A stretch of DNA of 64,000 bases from Rheinheimera pacifica (GCF_024809855.1 NZ_JANUEM010000006.1:124001-188000); one strand, 5' to 3'. Shown: positions 20,083 to 27,950, counted from the stretch's first letter. Numbers and translations are program-made. Notes: a model not told the origin generated them from the letters alone.

Positions 20083-21891
20083 ATGCGCGGTATGCGCTCT
20101 GCAGCTAAACAACCTGAACCCGCCAAAAGACCTGAAGCAACCAGCCTGAAACAGACAGTGGCCATGTTATGGCCTTATCTGTGGCAATTTAAATACCGTG
20201 TATTGCTGGCATTGCTGGCGTTAGTTGCGGCTAAAGCCGCCACATTGTTAATGCCGCTGGCATTAAAGTACATTGTCGATGCGCTGGATCAGGGCCGGCA
20301 CAATTTGCTGGTGGTGCCCGTGGCTATGTTATTGCTGTATGGTGGCCTGCGCTTTGCCAGTGTGTTTTTTGGTGAAGTACGCGACGCCCTGTTTGGCCGG
20401 GTAACCGAGCATGCTATGCGTAAGCTGGGGCTACGGGTGTTTCAGCATCTGCATAGTTTAGAGCTGGCGTTTCACCTCGACCGGCAAACCGGCGGTATCA
20501 GCCGTGATATTGAGCGCGGTACCAACGGCCTGAGTTTCTTAATGCGCTTTTTAATGTTTAATATCGCGCCAACCTTATTTGAAATTCTGGCCGTAGCACT
20601 GATATTCGCTACGCTGTTCTCGCCGTTTTACTCGGTTGTTACCGTGCTGGCGGTTGCGGTATATATCTTTTTTACTGTGGTTATTACCGAGTGGCGCAAC
20701 AAATACACCCGCGAAGCCAACCAGGCCGACAACACCACTAACAGCCGCGCCGTTGACAGCCTGCTGAACTATGAAACGGTAAAGTATTTTAATAACGAGC
20801 AGTACGAGGCAAAAACCTACGACAGCTTTCTGGCCAGGTGGGAACAAGCCCGGTTAAAAAACCGCTTAAGCCTGCTGGCATTAAACTCGGGCCAGGCACT
20901 GATTATTGCCGCGGCAATTACTGCATTAATGTGGCTGGCAGCAGACGAAGTTGTCAGCCAAAAACTTACGCTGGGCGACCTGGTTATGGTTAATGCCTAT
21001 ATGATCCAGTTGTTTTTGCCGCTTAACTTTTTAGGTTTTGTTTACCGCGAAATCCGCCGGGCGTTAACAGATTTAGAAAATATGCTCGGCTTACTTAAGC
21101 GCAAAGCCGACATTACCGATGCAGAAAATGCCAGCCCCCTGCAACTTGCTAGCGGTGAAATCCATTTTCAGCAGGTCGATTTTGCCTACCAGTGCGGGCG
21201 GCCTATTTTGCAGCAGTTAAGTTTTACAGTACCGCCCGGCAGCAAGGTTGCCATTGTTGGCGCCAGTGGCGCCGGTAAAAGCACTATCGCCCGGCTGCTA
21301 TACCGCTTTTACCGTATCACAGGCGGCAGGATCAGCATTGACGGCCAGGATATCAGCACCGTTACCCTGGACAGCCTGCGCCGCGCTATTGCCATAGTGC
21401 CGCAAGATACTGTGCTGTTTAACAGCAGCATACGCGACAATATCCACTACGGCCGCCCCGATGCCAGTGAGCAGGAGGTTGAACAAGCAATAGACTTAGC
21501 ACACCTGCGCGGTTTTATTAACAGCCTGCCGTACGGCGATGCAACTTTGGTAGGTGAGCGCGGGTTAAAAGTATCCGGTGGCGAAAAGCAGCGCATAGCC
21601 ATAGCACGGGCCATTTTAAAGAAATCGCCAATTCTGGTGTTTGATGAAGCCACCTCCGCGCTGGATTCAACATCCGAGCAAGCCATATTACAAGCCATGC
21701 GCGAAGTAGCACGTAATCATACCAGTGTGGTAATAGCACACCGGTTATCTACCATTACTGATGCGGATAATATTATCGTATTAAAACACGGCAGACTGGC
21801 AGAGCAAGGCAGCCACAGCGAACTGCTGGCCGCCAACGGCGAATATGCCCGTATGTGGCAGTTACAACAAAAACAACAAACTGACCGCTAA
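20083..21891 (+). CDS. ABC transporter, fused membrane and ATP-binding domains (ATM1/HMT1 type)
   Basis: A 602-residue half-transporter that works as a homodimer. The type-1 exporter membrane domain (about residues 30-325, six helices) precedes the nucleotide-binding domain (about 355-595). The latter has Walker A GASGAGKST, signature VSGGEKQR, Walker B ILVFDEATSALD and the switch His in IAHRLST. The transmembrane sequence (LEIERGTNGLSFLMRF-type here DIERGTNGLSFLMRFL) is typical of the Atm1/HMT1 group, which exports glutathione-conjugated or metal-related compounds. Its substrate is not evident. It follows ppnP by 35 bases. Confidence 0.92.
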   Translation: MRGMRSAAKQPEPAKRPEATSLKQTVAMLWPYLWQFKYRVLLALLALVAAKAATLLMPLALKYIVDALDQGRHNLLVVPVAMLLLYGGLRFASVFFGEVRDALFGRVTEHAMRKLGLRVFQHLHSLELAFHLDRQTGGISRDIERGTNGLSFLMRFLMFNIAPTLFEILAVALIFATLFSPFYSVVTVLAVAVYIFFTVVITEWRNKYTREANQADNTTNSRAVDSLLNYETVKYFNNEQYEAKTYDSFLARWEQARLKNRLSLLALNSGQALIIAAAITALMWLAADEVVSQKLTLGDLVMVNAYMIQLFLPLNFLGFVYREIRRALTDLENMLGLLKRKADITDAENASPLQLASGEIHFQQVDFAYQCGRPILQQLSFTVPPGSKVAIVGASGAGKSTIARLLYRFYRITGGRISIDGQDISTVTLDSLRRAIAIVPQDTVLFNSSIRDNIHYGRPDASEQEVEQAIDLAHLRGFINSLPYGDATLVGERGLKVSGGEKQRIAIARAILKKSPILVFDEATSALDSTSEQAILQAMREVARNHTSVVIAHRLSTITDADNIIVLKHGRLAEQGSHSELLAANGEYARMWQLQQKQQTDR

Positions 21892-22058
21892 GGCGGCCAG
21901 AAGAGCAGCGTTATCTATTGACTCAGAGAAGCCTCAAACGAGTTATACAAGCACTGCACTAAAGCTCTCACCTATGACATAGGAAGCGCCCAGCTCAAAA
22001 ACTTTCAGCGACGGGTAACAAATAAATTCGGTGCATTGTTAAGCTTGGCTTCTAGTGG

Positions 22059-22355
22059 TTAGAACACTTTCATGCTTCGCGCGTATCCGCGGTTTTTATA
22101 TACAAACTCTTCGAAAAGAGCTTGCTGACGTTCCATTTCAGGGGTTAAGTAACCCTCTGTTCCTGGGGTATAACTTCGATCAGCCTCTCCCAGTGGAGAT
22201 ACAAAAAGCAATTGTGCGTAGGGGCGGTGTTTTATGAATAGATGAACGTCAAAAAACTCTGAGTCTACATAAAAGCCAATATAAAAATATGCCAGAGCCA
22301 GCACAGAGAGAGCTGCTACCGGTTTCAGGGTTTTTGGTTTAATTGTTATGGGCAT
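22059..22355 (-). CDS. Small hypothetical membrane protein
   Basis: A 98-residue product of unknown family when started at the ATG at 22355 (MPITIKPKTLKPVAAL). One hydrophobic helix (about residues 12-32) and a soluble C-terminal part ending KNRGYARSMKVF suggest a single-pass inner-membrane protein. Its start overlaps the last 17 bases of the upstream small gene, a layout that suggests translational coupling. It lies in an AT-rich accessory patch, and no neighbour points to a function. Confidence 0.45.
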   Translation of the reverse strand: MPITIKPKTLKPVAALSVLALAYFYIGFYVDSEFFDVHLFIKHRPYAQLLFVSPLGEADRSYTPGTEGYLTPEMERQQALFEEFVYKNRGYARSMKVF

Positions 22356-22542
22356 AACTATCGTCACACAGGCTAGCAACTTGTTGCGAGTCGGGCGGCC
22401 ATAGGACGTGTTTTCCAATCAGTTCCAATGCAGTAAGAATGTCACTTACATCAAATGCTCCACCGGATAAATCGTAATGTACTTTGAGGATAACCCAAAA
22501 CGCATCCTCAGCAATAAGTGTTTTACCTTTGAAGGTAAGCAT
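22339..22542 (-). CDS. Small hypothetical protein
   Basis: A 67-residue product (MLTFKGKTLIAEDAFWVILK...) of no family I recognise. It has no signal or membrane segment. Its stop overlaps the start of the following small membrane protein gene, and both lie downstream of the DUF4160-DUF2442 pair on the same strand. It could be real or the degraded end of something larger; the tight overlap favours a real pair. Confidence 0.4.
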   Translation of the reverse strand: MLTFKGKTLIAEDAFWVILKVHYDLSGGAFDVSDILTALELIGKHVLWPPDSQQVASLCDDSYAHNN

Positions 22543-22580
22543 TGTTCAAACAGACTCCGATGATTAATACCATATAATGC

Positions 22581-22850
22581 TCAAAGCAACTGTGCGGTAC
22601 GCGTCGGCTGGTTTTGCTTGTTATGCAAACCTTTAAGAAACTCTGGAGCTAGATCTGCTCCGTTTGGCCAAACAACAGTCTCAAGCTCTGGATCAACCGA
22701 TACCTTTCTGAAAACAGTGATTTCCTTCAGCGGTTCAAATACAGGCCCGTTTAGCACCCCATCTAGATCAATTTCACCAAAAGTACCATCATCAAATGCT
22801 ACCCAGATTTTGTAATCAGCTACGTATTTTACAGATTTAATATGCAACAT
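22581..22850 (-). CDS. DUF2442 domain protein
   Basis: An 89-residue protein with the DUF2442 pattern: VKYVADYKIWVAFDDGTFGE, DLDGVLNGPVFEPLKE and WPNGADLAPEFL. It starts 3 bases after the DUF4160 stop, with the Shine-Dalgarno GGAG inside the end of that gene, so the two are translated together. DUF4160 and DUF2442 genes occur side by side in many bacteria and have been suggested to be a toxin-antitoxin-like pair; that role is not established and is not shown here. Confidence 0.8.
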   Translation of the reverse strand: MLHIKSVKYVADYKIWVAFDDGTFGEIDLDGVLNGPVFEPLKEITVFRKVSVDPELETVVWPNGADLAPEFLKGLHNKQNQPTRTAQLL

Positions 22851-22853
22851 AAT

Positions 22854-23111
22854 TTACTCCAGCGGTGCAATGTAATTGAGAGGCTCACCGGCTCTGGCTC
22901 GACGCCAGTTTTCTTCCAATTCTGTTTTATGTATACCTATCCATTCCTGAACAAAGGAAGCTGCTCGTTTGGGCAGCTCCCCTTCCAATATGGTTCCATC
23001 AAATGCAAATAGTGCTTCGTAACCAGAATATTTTGCATGAAAATGCGGTGGATTATGATCGTTAAAATACATTGCAATCAAAATTCCGTAAAAGCGACTA
23101 ATAACTGGCAT
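22854..23111 (-). CDS. DUF4160 domain protein
   Basis: An 85-residue DUF4160 protein, recognised from ISRFYGILIAMYFNDHNPPH and FHAKYSGYEA. The conserved DHNPPHFH block looks like a metal- or catalytic-site motif. It is the first gene of the four-gene minus-strand patch and is followed by its usual partner DUF2442. Function is unknown. The region's lower GC and lack of housekeeping genes suggest acquisition. Confidence 0.82.
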   Translation of the reverse strand: MPVISRFYGILIAMYFNDHNPPHFHAKYSGYEALFAFDGTILEGELPKRAASFVQEWIGIHKTELEENWRRARAGEPLNYIAPLE

Positions 23112-23163
23112 TTACCTACCCCTCGAAAAGTATAGAGCTATCATATTGCATCGGGGCTGACAG

Positions 23164-23343
23164 TCAAATCTGGCCTAACATGAAACTTTGCGGCACATTG
23201 CAACCGTCAGTCTCTTTACGCAAATACTTCCAGCGAATGTCTTCACTCAGGCCAGATACACCTGACCAGCCTCTAGGAAGCCCAAGTCCTTCTTCAGAGG
23301 CTTCAATTGTTGGCCCTAGCGATTGAAAACGTTCCTTGGTAAG
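23164..23343 (-). pseudogene. Remnant of an unidentified coding sequence
   Basis: A 59-codon minus-strand frame without a start codon, whose translation looks protein-like (ERFQSLGPTIEASEEG, then GLPRGWSGVSGLSEDIRWKY and ending VPQSFMLGQI). Two consecutive stops precede it, while a shifted frame just upstream reads HQWAVMT, so a single-base frameshift at about 23339 may have broken a longer gene. I do not recognise the family. It lies in the 353-bp gap between DUF4160 and the lipase gene; the remainder of that gap shows only an AGCACT-AA-AGTGCT palindrome near 23394. Confidence 0.4.
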
Positions 23344-23464
23344 TCATCACTGCCCATTGATGAGTCGATTGAATTCCACATTAATGTTTGCCAGCACTAA
23401 AGTGCTATGGTGCATTTTTCGCCAACTGCTTAGCTTAGGTTGCAACCCAACAGGAGCTAATACC

Positions 23465-24169
23465 ATGTATCACTATAAAAATTATCTACTCACCAGCCTT
23501 TTTGCCGTTTTTGCTAGTTGTAGCCTGATGCCGCAGGCGGCTTGTGTTGATGCCGTAGTGCTGGTGCATGGCAATACCGCCACACCGGCAAGCTGGGATA
23601 ACACCTATAACTACTTGCTGACTAAAGGCTACAGCAGCAGCGATATTTACCGGCCAGACTGGGGTTCAAAAAGTTGCGCCGCCTGCAATGATCACAGCGG
23701 CAGTGAAGAAACACCGGTACGTAATGCATTGCAACAAGCTTTAGTCAGCTCCTGCACCGGCAAGATAGATGTTATCGGCCATTCGATGGGTGCTACACTG
23801 GCGGCACAGCAAATAGATAAACTGGCGATAGCGTCACAGGTAAACAGTTTTGTTGGTATTGCCGGGGCGTTTCGCGGCTTATTAAGTTGTGGTGTTTACC
23901 CGTACAATGTATGGAACTCAACCTGCGGCAGTGCGGGTTTGTCGGTGTCGAGCCCGTTTTTGGACGGCTTGTACGGCACACGTTTTGGCCAGAAAGTGTA
24001 TTCGATCAAAAGTTACAGTGATCAGGTGGTATGTGCCACCGGCAGTTGCCTGATATACGGCATTCACAGCAGCAGTATCTGGGGTGAAAATGCCAGCTAT
24101 AACTACCTGCTGGGCCATTTTGCTCTGCAAACCGACACTGCTGCACAGCAATACCAACTGATTAAATAA
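23465..24169 (+). CDS. Secreted alpha/beta-hydrolase, class 2 (EstA-type) lipase
   Basis: A 234-residue exported lipase or esterase. The ATG at 23465 follows AGGAG, and the signal peptide runs to about residue 27 (SLFAVFASCSLMPQAA). The fold is visible as VVLVHGNTATPASWD (oxyanion region), nucleophile elbow GHSMGA, an Asp in SYSDQVV, and a His in GHFAL, giving a complete triad. Several cysteines (CAAC, CGVY, CATGSC) suggest disulfides, as expected outside the cytoplasm. The gene stands alone between an accessory patch and yjjG. Substrate chain length cannot be told. Confidence 0.88.
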   Translation: MYHYKNYLLTSLFAVFASCSLMPQAACVDAVVLVHGNTATPASWDNTYNYLLTKGYSSSDIYRPDWGSKSCAACNDHSGSEETPVRNALQQALVSSCTGKIDVIGHSMGATLAAQQIDKLAIASQVNSFVGIAGAFRGLLSCGVYPYNVWNSTCGSAGLSVSSPFLDGLYGTRFGQKVYSIKSYSDQVVCATGSCLIYGIHSSSIWGENASYNYLLGHFALQTDTAAQQYQLIK

Positions 24170-24181
24170 GCTAAACCGGCC

Positions 24182-24201
24182 AGGCCGCGCCGTTGCGGCC
24201 T
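24182..24201. terminator. Hairpin between convergent lipase and yjjG genes
   Basis: AGGCCGC and GCGGCCT form a perfect 7-bp stem with a 6-base loop in the 72-bp convergent gap. There is no strong T run on either side, so this is only a probable shared terminator. Confidence 0.45.
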
Positions 24202-24241
24202 TAGCGGATAAACAACGGTTTTGTGTTTGCCGTTAGCAGCT

Positions 24242-24916
24242 TTAGCCCAGCAGCCATTGCTGCAACTGCGCCAGCGAGCTTACTTCTTTATGCGGCGTTA
24301 CACCTTCGGGCCGCTCAGCGCTATGGCGGTTTAACCAGCAGGTGTCGATACCGGCGTTAATACCGCCTTGTATATCGGCATGCGGGTTATCACCTACCAT
24401 TAAAATATGCTGCTTCGGCGGGTGGCCCATTAAAGCAAAAGCATGGTTAAAAATATCAATATGGGGTTTGGCTACACCAACCTGCTCTGAGATCACCAGC
24501 GGTGAAAACACATCAGCAAAACCGGTGCGCTCAAGCCTTACCTGCTGTAGCTCAGTAAAGCCATTGGTAATAATACCCATGTTTACCCGGCCTTTAAGCG
24601 AAGTAATAAGCTCGGCAGCGCCGGGTAGCGGGGTGCAAATATCTGCCATCGCCTGCATAAAGGCAGTGTTTAATGCACCGGCAGTTTGGCCGAGCTTTTC
24701 AGCCCAGGGCGTAAAACGGTTTATCTGCAGCTCACGCGCGCTAATTTCGCCCTGCTGGTATTGCTGCCACAGCGGCAGGTTAATGGATTGGTAATACTGG
24801 TATTCGTCTGCATTAAACTGATACTGCTGGCGGGAAAACATTAACTGTAACCCTTTGAAGGCATCAAAATGAAACAGGGTTTCATCGGCATCAAATAAAA
24901 TCCACTGGTAACGCAC
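24242..24916 (-). CDS. yjjG: HAD-family pyrimidine 5'-nucleotidase YjjG
   Basis: YjjG dephosphorylates nucleoside monophosphates, mainly pyrimidine and non-canonical ones. I start it at the GTG at 24916, giving 224 residues (YQWILFDADETLFHF) that match the 225-residue E. coli protein and have AGGGGG at a normal distance; an ATG at 25021 would add 35 unrelated residues. HAD motifs I (DADET), II (ITNGF), III (K of GVAKPHIDIF) and IV (VGDNPHADI) are complete. The extended frame would overlap the candidate small-RNA promoter on the other strand. Confidence 0.92.
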   Translation of the reverse strand: MRYQWILFDADETLFHFDAFKGLQLMFSRQQYQFNADEYQYYQSINLPLWQQYQQGEISARELQINRFTPWAEKLGQTAGALNTAFMQAMADICTPLPGAAELITSLKGRVNMGIITNGFTELQQVRLERTGFADVFSPLVISEQVGVAKPHIDIFNHAFALMGHPPKQHILMVGDNPHADIQGGINAGIDTCWLNRHSAERPEGVTPHKEVSSLAQLQQWLLG

Positions 24917-24999
24917 TAGTGCCCCCTTAGCAAAAAAATAACGCCATAGTTTACCAGCTTTAGCACTGGCTATACATGCTTTGGCTAATGGCGAGGCAG

Positions 25000-25028
25000 T
25001 TGTTACACCGGTTATAAACACTTACATT
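25000..25028 (+). promoter_or_regulatory. Candidate promoter of an orphan plus-strand transcript
   Basis: TTGTTA (25000-25005) and TACATT (25023-25028) are spaced by exactly 17 bp. They face right, opposite to both flanking genes, and are followed about 140 bases later by a strong intrinsic terminator. Each hexamer matches 4 of 6 consensus bases, so the evidence is moderate. Confidence 0.4.
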
Positions 25029-25034
25029 TTGTCG

Positions 25035-25174
25035 CTGGGCAGACCTTGCTAACAAGGTTATTCTTGCGCTGTATCAAAGTACGCAACGCAGCAGTTATAT
25101 AGTATGCCGGTTGCGTGGTACCTTTAGTTGTATTCGACCGGCCAGAACCCCCAACCTTCCGGCTGGTCTTTTTT
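25035..25174 (+). ncRNA. Candidate small RNA between yjjG and the yceM-like gene
   Basis: On the plus strand the gap between two minus-strand genes holds a promoter-like pair, then a compact series of stem-loops and a classical terminator, with no reading frame that needs them. The stems are ACCTTG-CTAA-CAAGGT (25043-25058), and ACGCAAC with GTTGCGT (25081-25116), the latter extending outward through AAAG/CTTT with small bulges. The terminator stem is at 25136-25168, followed by six T. The terminator loop is C-rich (CCCCCAACC), a feature that can pair with ribosome-binding sites. I recognise no known family. The exact 5' end is inferred. It could alternatively be the 3' end of a longer antisense transcript over yjjG. 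Confidence 0.5.
25136..25174 (+). terminator. Strong Rho-independent terminator on the plus strand
   Basis: GACCGGCCAGAA pairs with TTCCGGCTGGTC (one G-U and one mismatch in 12 pairs, 9-base C-rich loop) and is followed by TTTTTT at 25169-25174. It is oriented against both neighbouring genes, so it must serve a plus-strand transcript. Confidence 0.75.
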
Positions 25175-25178
25175 ATGC

Positions 25179-26102
25179 TTAGTCAGCCAGTTGCTGCACA
25201 ACGTATTCACATAGCTGGTGGCTGCTAAATACCCGCCTGTTCTCTGTACTGTTAGTGCCGCCTTTTTGCAGTTGCTGTATAAATGCCTCCAACATACTAA
25301 CAAAGCCGCGCTTATATAAAGTGTTGTGCCAGTCATGCTGCACCAGTTGCTGTAACTGATTAGCTCCAGCACTGTGCCCCTGCGCCAGGTTGTCAATTTG
25401 CCAGTGCTGATTGTGGCTGTAGTATTCCAGCCGTTCCATATTAATGCCAGCCAGCCGGTTCATTGACACCGATACCGTAGTTTTACCCAACTGCCAATTT
25501 ACCTGCACCGCACCAAGCAGTTTGTTGTCAGCCTGTTGGTTGTCAAACTGGCCGTACACCACAGGGGTAAAATTACCTTTGTTATGTAATACCGTGGCAT
25601 AGTGGGCAAAATCGAGCAGATGAATAAAGTCATCATAAACAAAAGTACGTGCATCTGCCGGTAAATTGTAGCGGTGTTTCTGGTAATGCAACTGCACAGG
25701 CACGGCAGCCAAAGGTGGCTGATACAAGGGCACATAACGGCGGTTAAAACCAACAAACAATAACAGCTTACGCCGCTCGGCCAGCGCCAGTAATTGCTCA
25801 CATTCAGCCAGGTTGTAACTGAGCGGTTTATCAATAAATACCGCAATACCGGCGTTAAGCAGGGTTGTTGCAATGCTAAAATGGCTGTCGGTGCTGCTGT
25901 GGATCATAACAGCGTCAGGTTTGGCAACAATTAACTGCGTAAGCTCTGTGTAGCCTTCTTTAATACGGTATTGCTGCATAAGCTGATGCAACACTGCCGC
26001 CTGCCGGGTGCACAGCAGCGGTGTAATGCCCGGCATAGCCGCTATTAAAGGTAAGTAGGCTTTTTGCGCGATATCGCCAAGCCCCAGCAACGCTATTCTC
26101 AT
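25179..26102 (-). CDS. Gfo/Idh/MocA-family oxidoreductase, YceM/MviM-like
   Basis: A 307-residue NAD(P)-dependent oxidoreductase-type protein, the same length as E. coli YceM. The Rossmann start IALLGLGDIAQKAYLPLIAA, then VMIHSSTDSHFSIATTLLNAG, VFIDKPLSYNL (the family's EKP/DKP Lys) and VGFNRRYVPLY follow YceM closely. The C-terminal alpha/beta domain ends YVVQQLAD. The substrate of YceM is unknown. The start ATG lies 2 bases after a perfect 10-bp inverted repeat that contains its ribosome-binding site. Confidence 0.88.
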   Translation of the reverse strand: MRIALLGLGDIAQKAYLPLIAAMPGITPLLCTRQAAVLHQLMQQYRIKEGYTELTQLIVAKPDAVMIHSSTDSHFSIATTLLNAGIAVFIDKPLSYNLAECEQLLALAERRKLLLFVGFNRRYVPLYQPPLAAVPVQLHYQKHRYNLPADARTFVYDDFIHLLDFAHYATVLHNKGNFTPVVYGQFDNQQADNKLLGAVQVNWQLGKTTVSVSMNRLAGINMERLEYYSHNQHWQIDNLAQGHSAGANQLQQLVQHDWHNTLYKRGFVSMLEAFIQQLQKGGTNSTENRRVFSSHQLCEYVVQQLAD

Positions 26103-26104
26103 AC

Positions 26105-26140
26105 CGTAACCTTGTGTGTTTTGTCTGACGCAAGGTTACG
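26105..26140 (-). promoter_or_regulatory. Perfect inverted repeat containing the ribosome-binding site of the yceM-like gene
   Basis: Read on the minus strand, CGTAACCTTG, a 16-base loop, CAAGGTTACG and GT come directly before the ATG. The 10-bp stem is perfect and the Shine-Dalgarno (CAAGG) is in its 3' arm. As RNA it would hide the ribosome-binding site; as DNA it could be a dyad operator. Further out, nested inverted repeats (TAAAGCAGT / ACTGCTTTA at 26142-26205) extend over the end of the upstream blh-like gene and may be its terminator. Confidence 0.55.
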
Positions 26141-26194
26141 CTAAAGCAGTAAGCCGGAGCAAGTAAAGTACAAACCCCGGCCGCTATTGTTTTA

Positions 26195-27064
26195 TCACTG
26201 CTTTAATGGAATTTTGATATAGCTCACACCGTTGGGTTCCGCTTTAGGTAGCTGGCCGCCACGGATATTTACCTGTACCGAAGGATAAATCAGCCTTGGC
26301 ACTGCCAGCGTTTTATCGCGGGCTTCGCGCTTTTGCACAAACTCCTGCTCTGGCGTATCGGCTTTAACATGAATATTCTGCGCTTTTTGCTCTGCCACAC
26401 TGGTTTGGTATTTTAGTTCGCGGCCATTTGGCTGATAGTCGTGGCATATAAAAATAGTGGTATCGTCCGGCAGCTGATAAATACGCTGGATAGAGCGATA
26501 TAAAAGATGCGCGTCACCGCCGGGAAAATCACAGCGGGCAGTGCCGGAATCCGGCATAAACAACGAATCACCCACAAATAAATTACCGGCAATCAGATAA
26601 CTGACACTGTCGTTGGTATGGCCTGGGGTGCTAATAACCTGCGCCGTTACCCCGCCAATACTAAATTGCTCATTATCAGCAAATAATTTGTCAAAATAGT
26701 CCCCTTTGGCCAGCAGTTCGTCATCATTTAGGTTAAATACCAGTTTAAAGGTTTGTTGTACTTTACGAATGCCTTCACCTATTGCGACCGGTGCGCCGGT
26801 TTTAACCTGCAAATAATGCGCTGCCGACAGATGATCGGCATGAGCGTGCGTTTCTAAAATCCACTCCACTTTCAGGTTTTTGGCAGTGACATAGGCTAGT
26901 ATATTATCAGCGTCTGTCGTGCTGACGGCACCTGCGGCGGCATCGTAGTTCAGCACCGGGTCAATAATGGCTGCAGCCTTAGTGCTGATATCTGTAACTA
27001 CATAGCTAAAGGTTGAACTGTCTTTATCAAAAAACATTTCAATATGCACGTTATTAGCAGCCAT
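26195..27064 (-). CDS. Blh/ETHE1-type MBL-fold persulfide dioxygenase
   Basis: A 289-residue metallo-beta-lactamase-fold protein of the Blh/ETHE1 group, enzymes that oxidise glutathione persulfide to sulfite. I use the ATG at 27064 (MAANNVHIEMFFDKDSST) with GAGG upstream. Metal-site motifs are HAHADH (about residues 76-81), the His in TPGHTNDSV, the Asp in VGDSLFMPD and the His in FICHDYQP. It is transcribed away from a tauE-rhodanese-yeeE cluster, the standard sulfide-detoxification neighbourhood of the BigR regulon, which supports the call. No BigR-type ArsR regulator gene is adjacent. Confidence 0.9.
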   Translation of the reverse strand: MAANNVHIEMFFDKDSSTFSYVVTDISTKAAAIIDPVLNYDAAAGAVSTTDADNILAYVTAKNLKVEWILETHAHADHLSAAHYLQVKTGAPVAIGEGIRKVQQTFKLVFNLNDDELLAKGDYFDKLFADNEQFSIGGVTAQVISTPGHTNDSVSYLIAGNLFVGDSLFMPDSGTARCDFPGGDAHLLYRSIQRIYQLPDDTTIFICHDYQPNGRELKYQTSVAEQKAQNIHVKADTPEQEFVQKREARDKTLAVPRLIYPSVQVNIRGGQLPKAEPNGVSYIKIPLKQ

Positions 27065-27078
27065 ACACACCTCGTAAA

Positions 27079-27158
27079 TTAGAAAGCTCTAAATTTAATT
27101 GCAGCGTAGCGAAAACCATTCTAGAATGCAATTCATGTTATAAGCATATTCCAATATG
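27079..27158. promoter_or_regulatory. Divergent promoter region with three palindromes (sulfur module operator candidates)
   Basis: The 114-bp region between blh and tauE holds TTAGA-N4-TCTAA (27079-27092), a perfect 12-bp palindrome CATTCTAGAATG (27117-27128), and CATATT-CC-AATATG (27145-27158). Such dyads suit ArsR-type dimeric repressors such as BigR that control this gene set elsewhere. The spacing does not fit the ATTC-N8-GAAT site reported for SqrR. Which dyad is bound is inference. Confidence 0.5.
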
Positions 27159-27178
27159 TTATATAGGACAAATACATT

Positions 27179-27928
27179 ATGCTGGCCTTACTTGGTGCAA
27201 TAGTAATTGGTTTAAGCCTGGGACTATTTGGCTCCGGCGGCTCTATCCTGACGGTACCGGTATTGCTTTACCTGCTGCATATGCCGCCTCAACTGGCTAT
27301 AGCATCGTCGCTGTTAATTGTAGCGGGGATCAGCTTATTTGGCTCAGTGCGTAATGGTTTGCAACGGCTTATTAGCTGGCGCCATGTTATGTGGTTCGGT
27401 ATTCCGGGTATGGCCGGTACTTACGGCGGGGCCTGGCTGGGTACTTTAGTTGATGCCCGCTGGCAACTACTGGTATTCGCGCTTTTAATGCTGGTGGCTG
27501 CGGTAATGATGTGGCGTACAAACACTGGCGAATCCGGCAATGGCAAAGTGTTTAAGCCGGTAAAAATTGTTATTGATGGCTTAATTGTGGGGGCAATAAC
27601 CGGCTTTGTTGGCGTAGGTGGTGGCTTTTTAATCGTACCGGCACTGGTGCTGTTGGGCGGTTTAGCCATGCCGGTTGGTGTTGCTACCAGCCTGGTTATT
27701 ATTGCCATGAAATCCTTTGTCGGTTTTGCTAAATACTATTGGGTGATGGCTGCAGACGGCGTCATATTTGACTGGAACATTATCGGCCTGATGATTATTG
27801 CCGGTATTGCCGGTAGCTACGTGGGTGCCGCCGTAGGCAAACGTTTGCCAAAACAACAGCTGCAACGCGCCTTTGCAGTGTTTTTAGTCATTATGGCGGT
27901 AATAGTAATCTATCAATCTGTTATTTAA
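27179..27928 (+). CDS. TauE/SafE-family sulfur-compound transporter
   Basis: A 249-residue integral membrane protein with about seven or eight hydrophobic segments and the duplicated TauE/SafE glycine-rich motifs LSLGLFGSGGSILTVPVL (about residues 13-30) and GFVGVGGGFLIVPALVLLGG (about 141-160). The family exports or imports sulfite, sulfoacetate and related anions. It heads the plus-strand operon with a rhodanese and two YeeE/YedE halves and is divergent from the persulfide dioxygenase gene, so sulfite removal is a reasonable inference. Confidence 0.9.
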   Translation: MLALLGAIVIGLSLGLFGSGGSILTVPVLLYLLHMPPQLAIASSLLIVAGISLFGSVRNGLQRLISWRHVMWFGIPGMAGTYGGAWLGTLVDARWQLLVFALLMLVAAVMMWRTNTGESGNGKVFKPVKIVIDGLIVGAITGFVGVGGGFLIVPALVLLGGLAMPVGVATSLVIIAMKSFVGFAKYYWVMAADGVIFDWNIIGLMIIAGIAGSYVGAAVGKRLPKQQLQRAFAVFLVIMAVIVIYQSVI

Positions 27929-27950
27929 TTTCAGCAAACAGGAGCATCAG

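Noticed and set aside
23173-23179. GCCTAAC, resembling half of an integron attC core site
   Set aside because: No matching GTTRRRY partner at suitable spacing, no integrase, and the nearby genes are not arranged as cassettes.
25124-25396. A 90-codon minus-strand frame across the end of the yceM-like gene
   Set aside because: It overlaps the real gene in another frame and covers the plus-strand terminator hairpin; its translation has no protein-like pattern.
27117-27158. An SqrR-type ATTC-N8-GAAT operator
   Set aside because: The only ATTC...GAAT pair has a 2-base spacer, so the reported spacing is not met.
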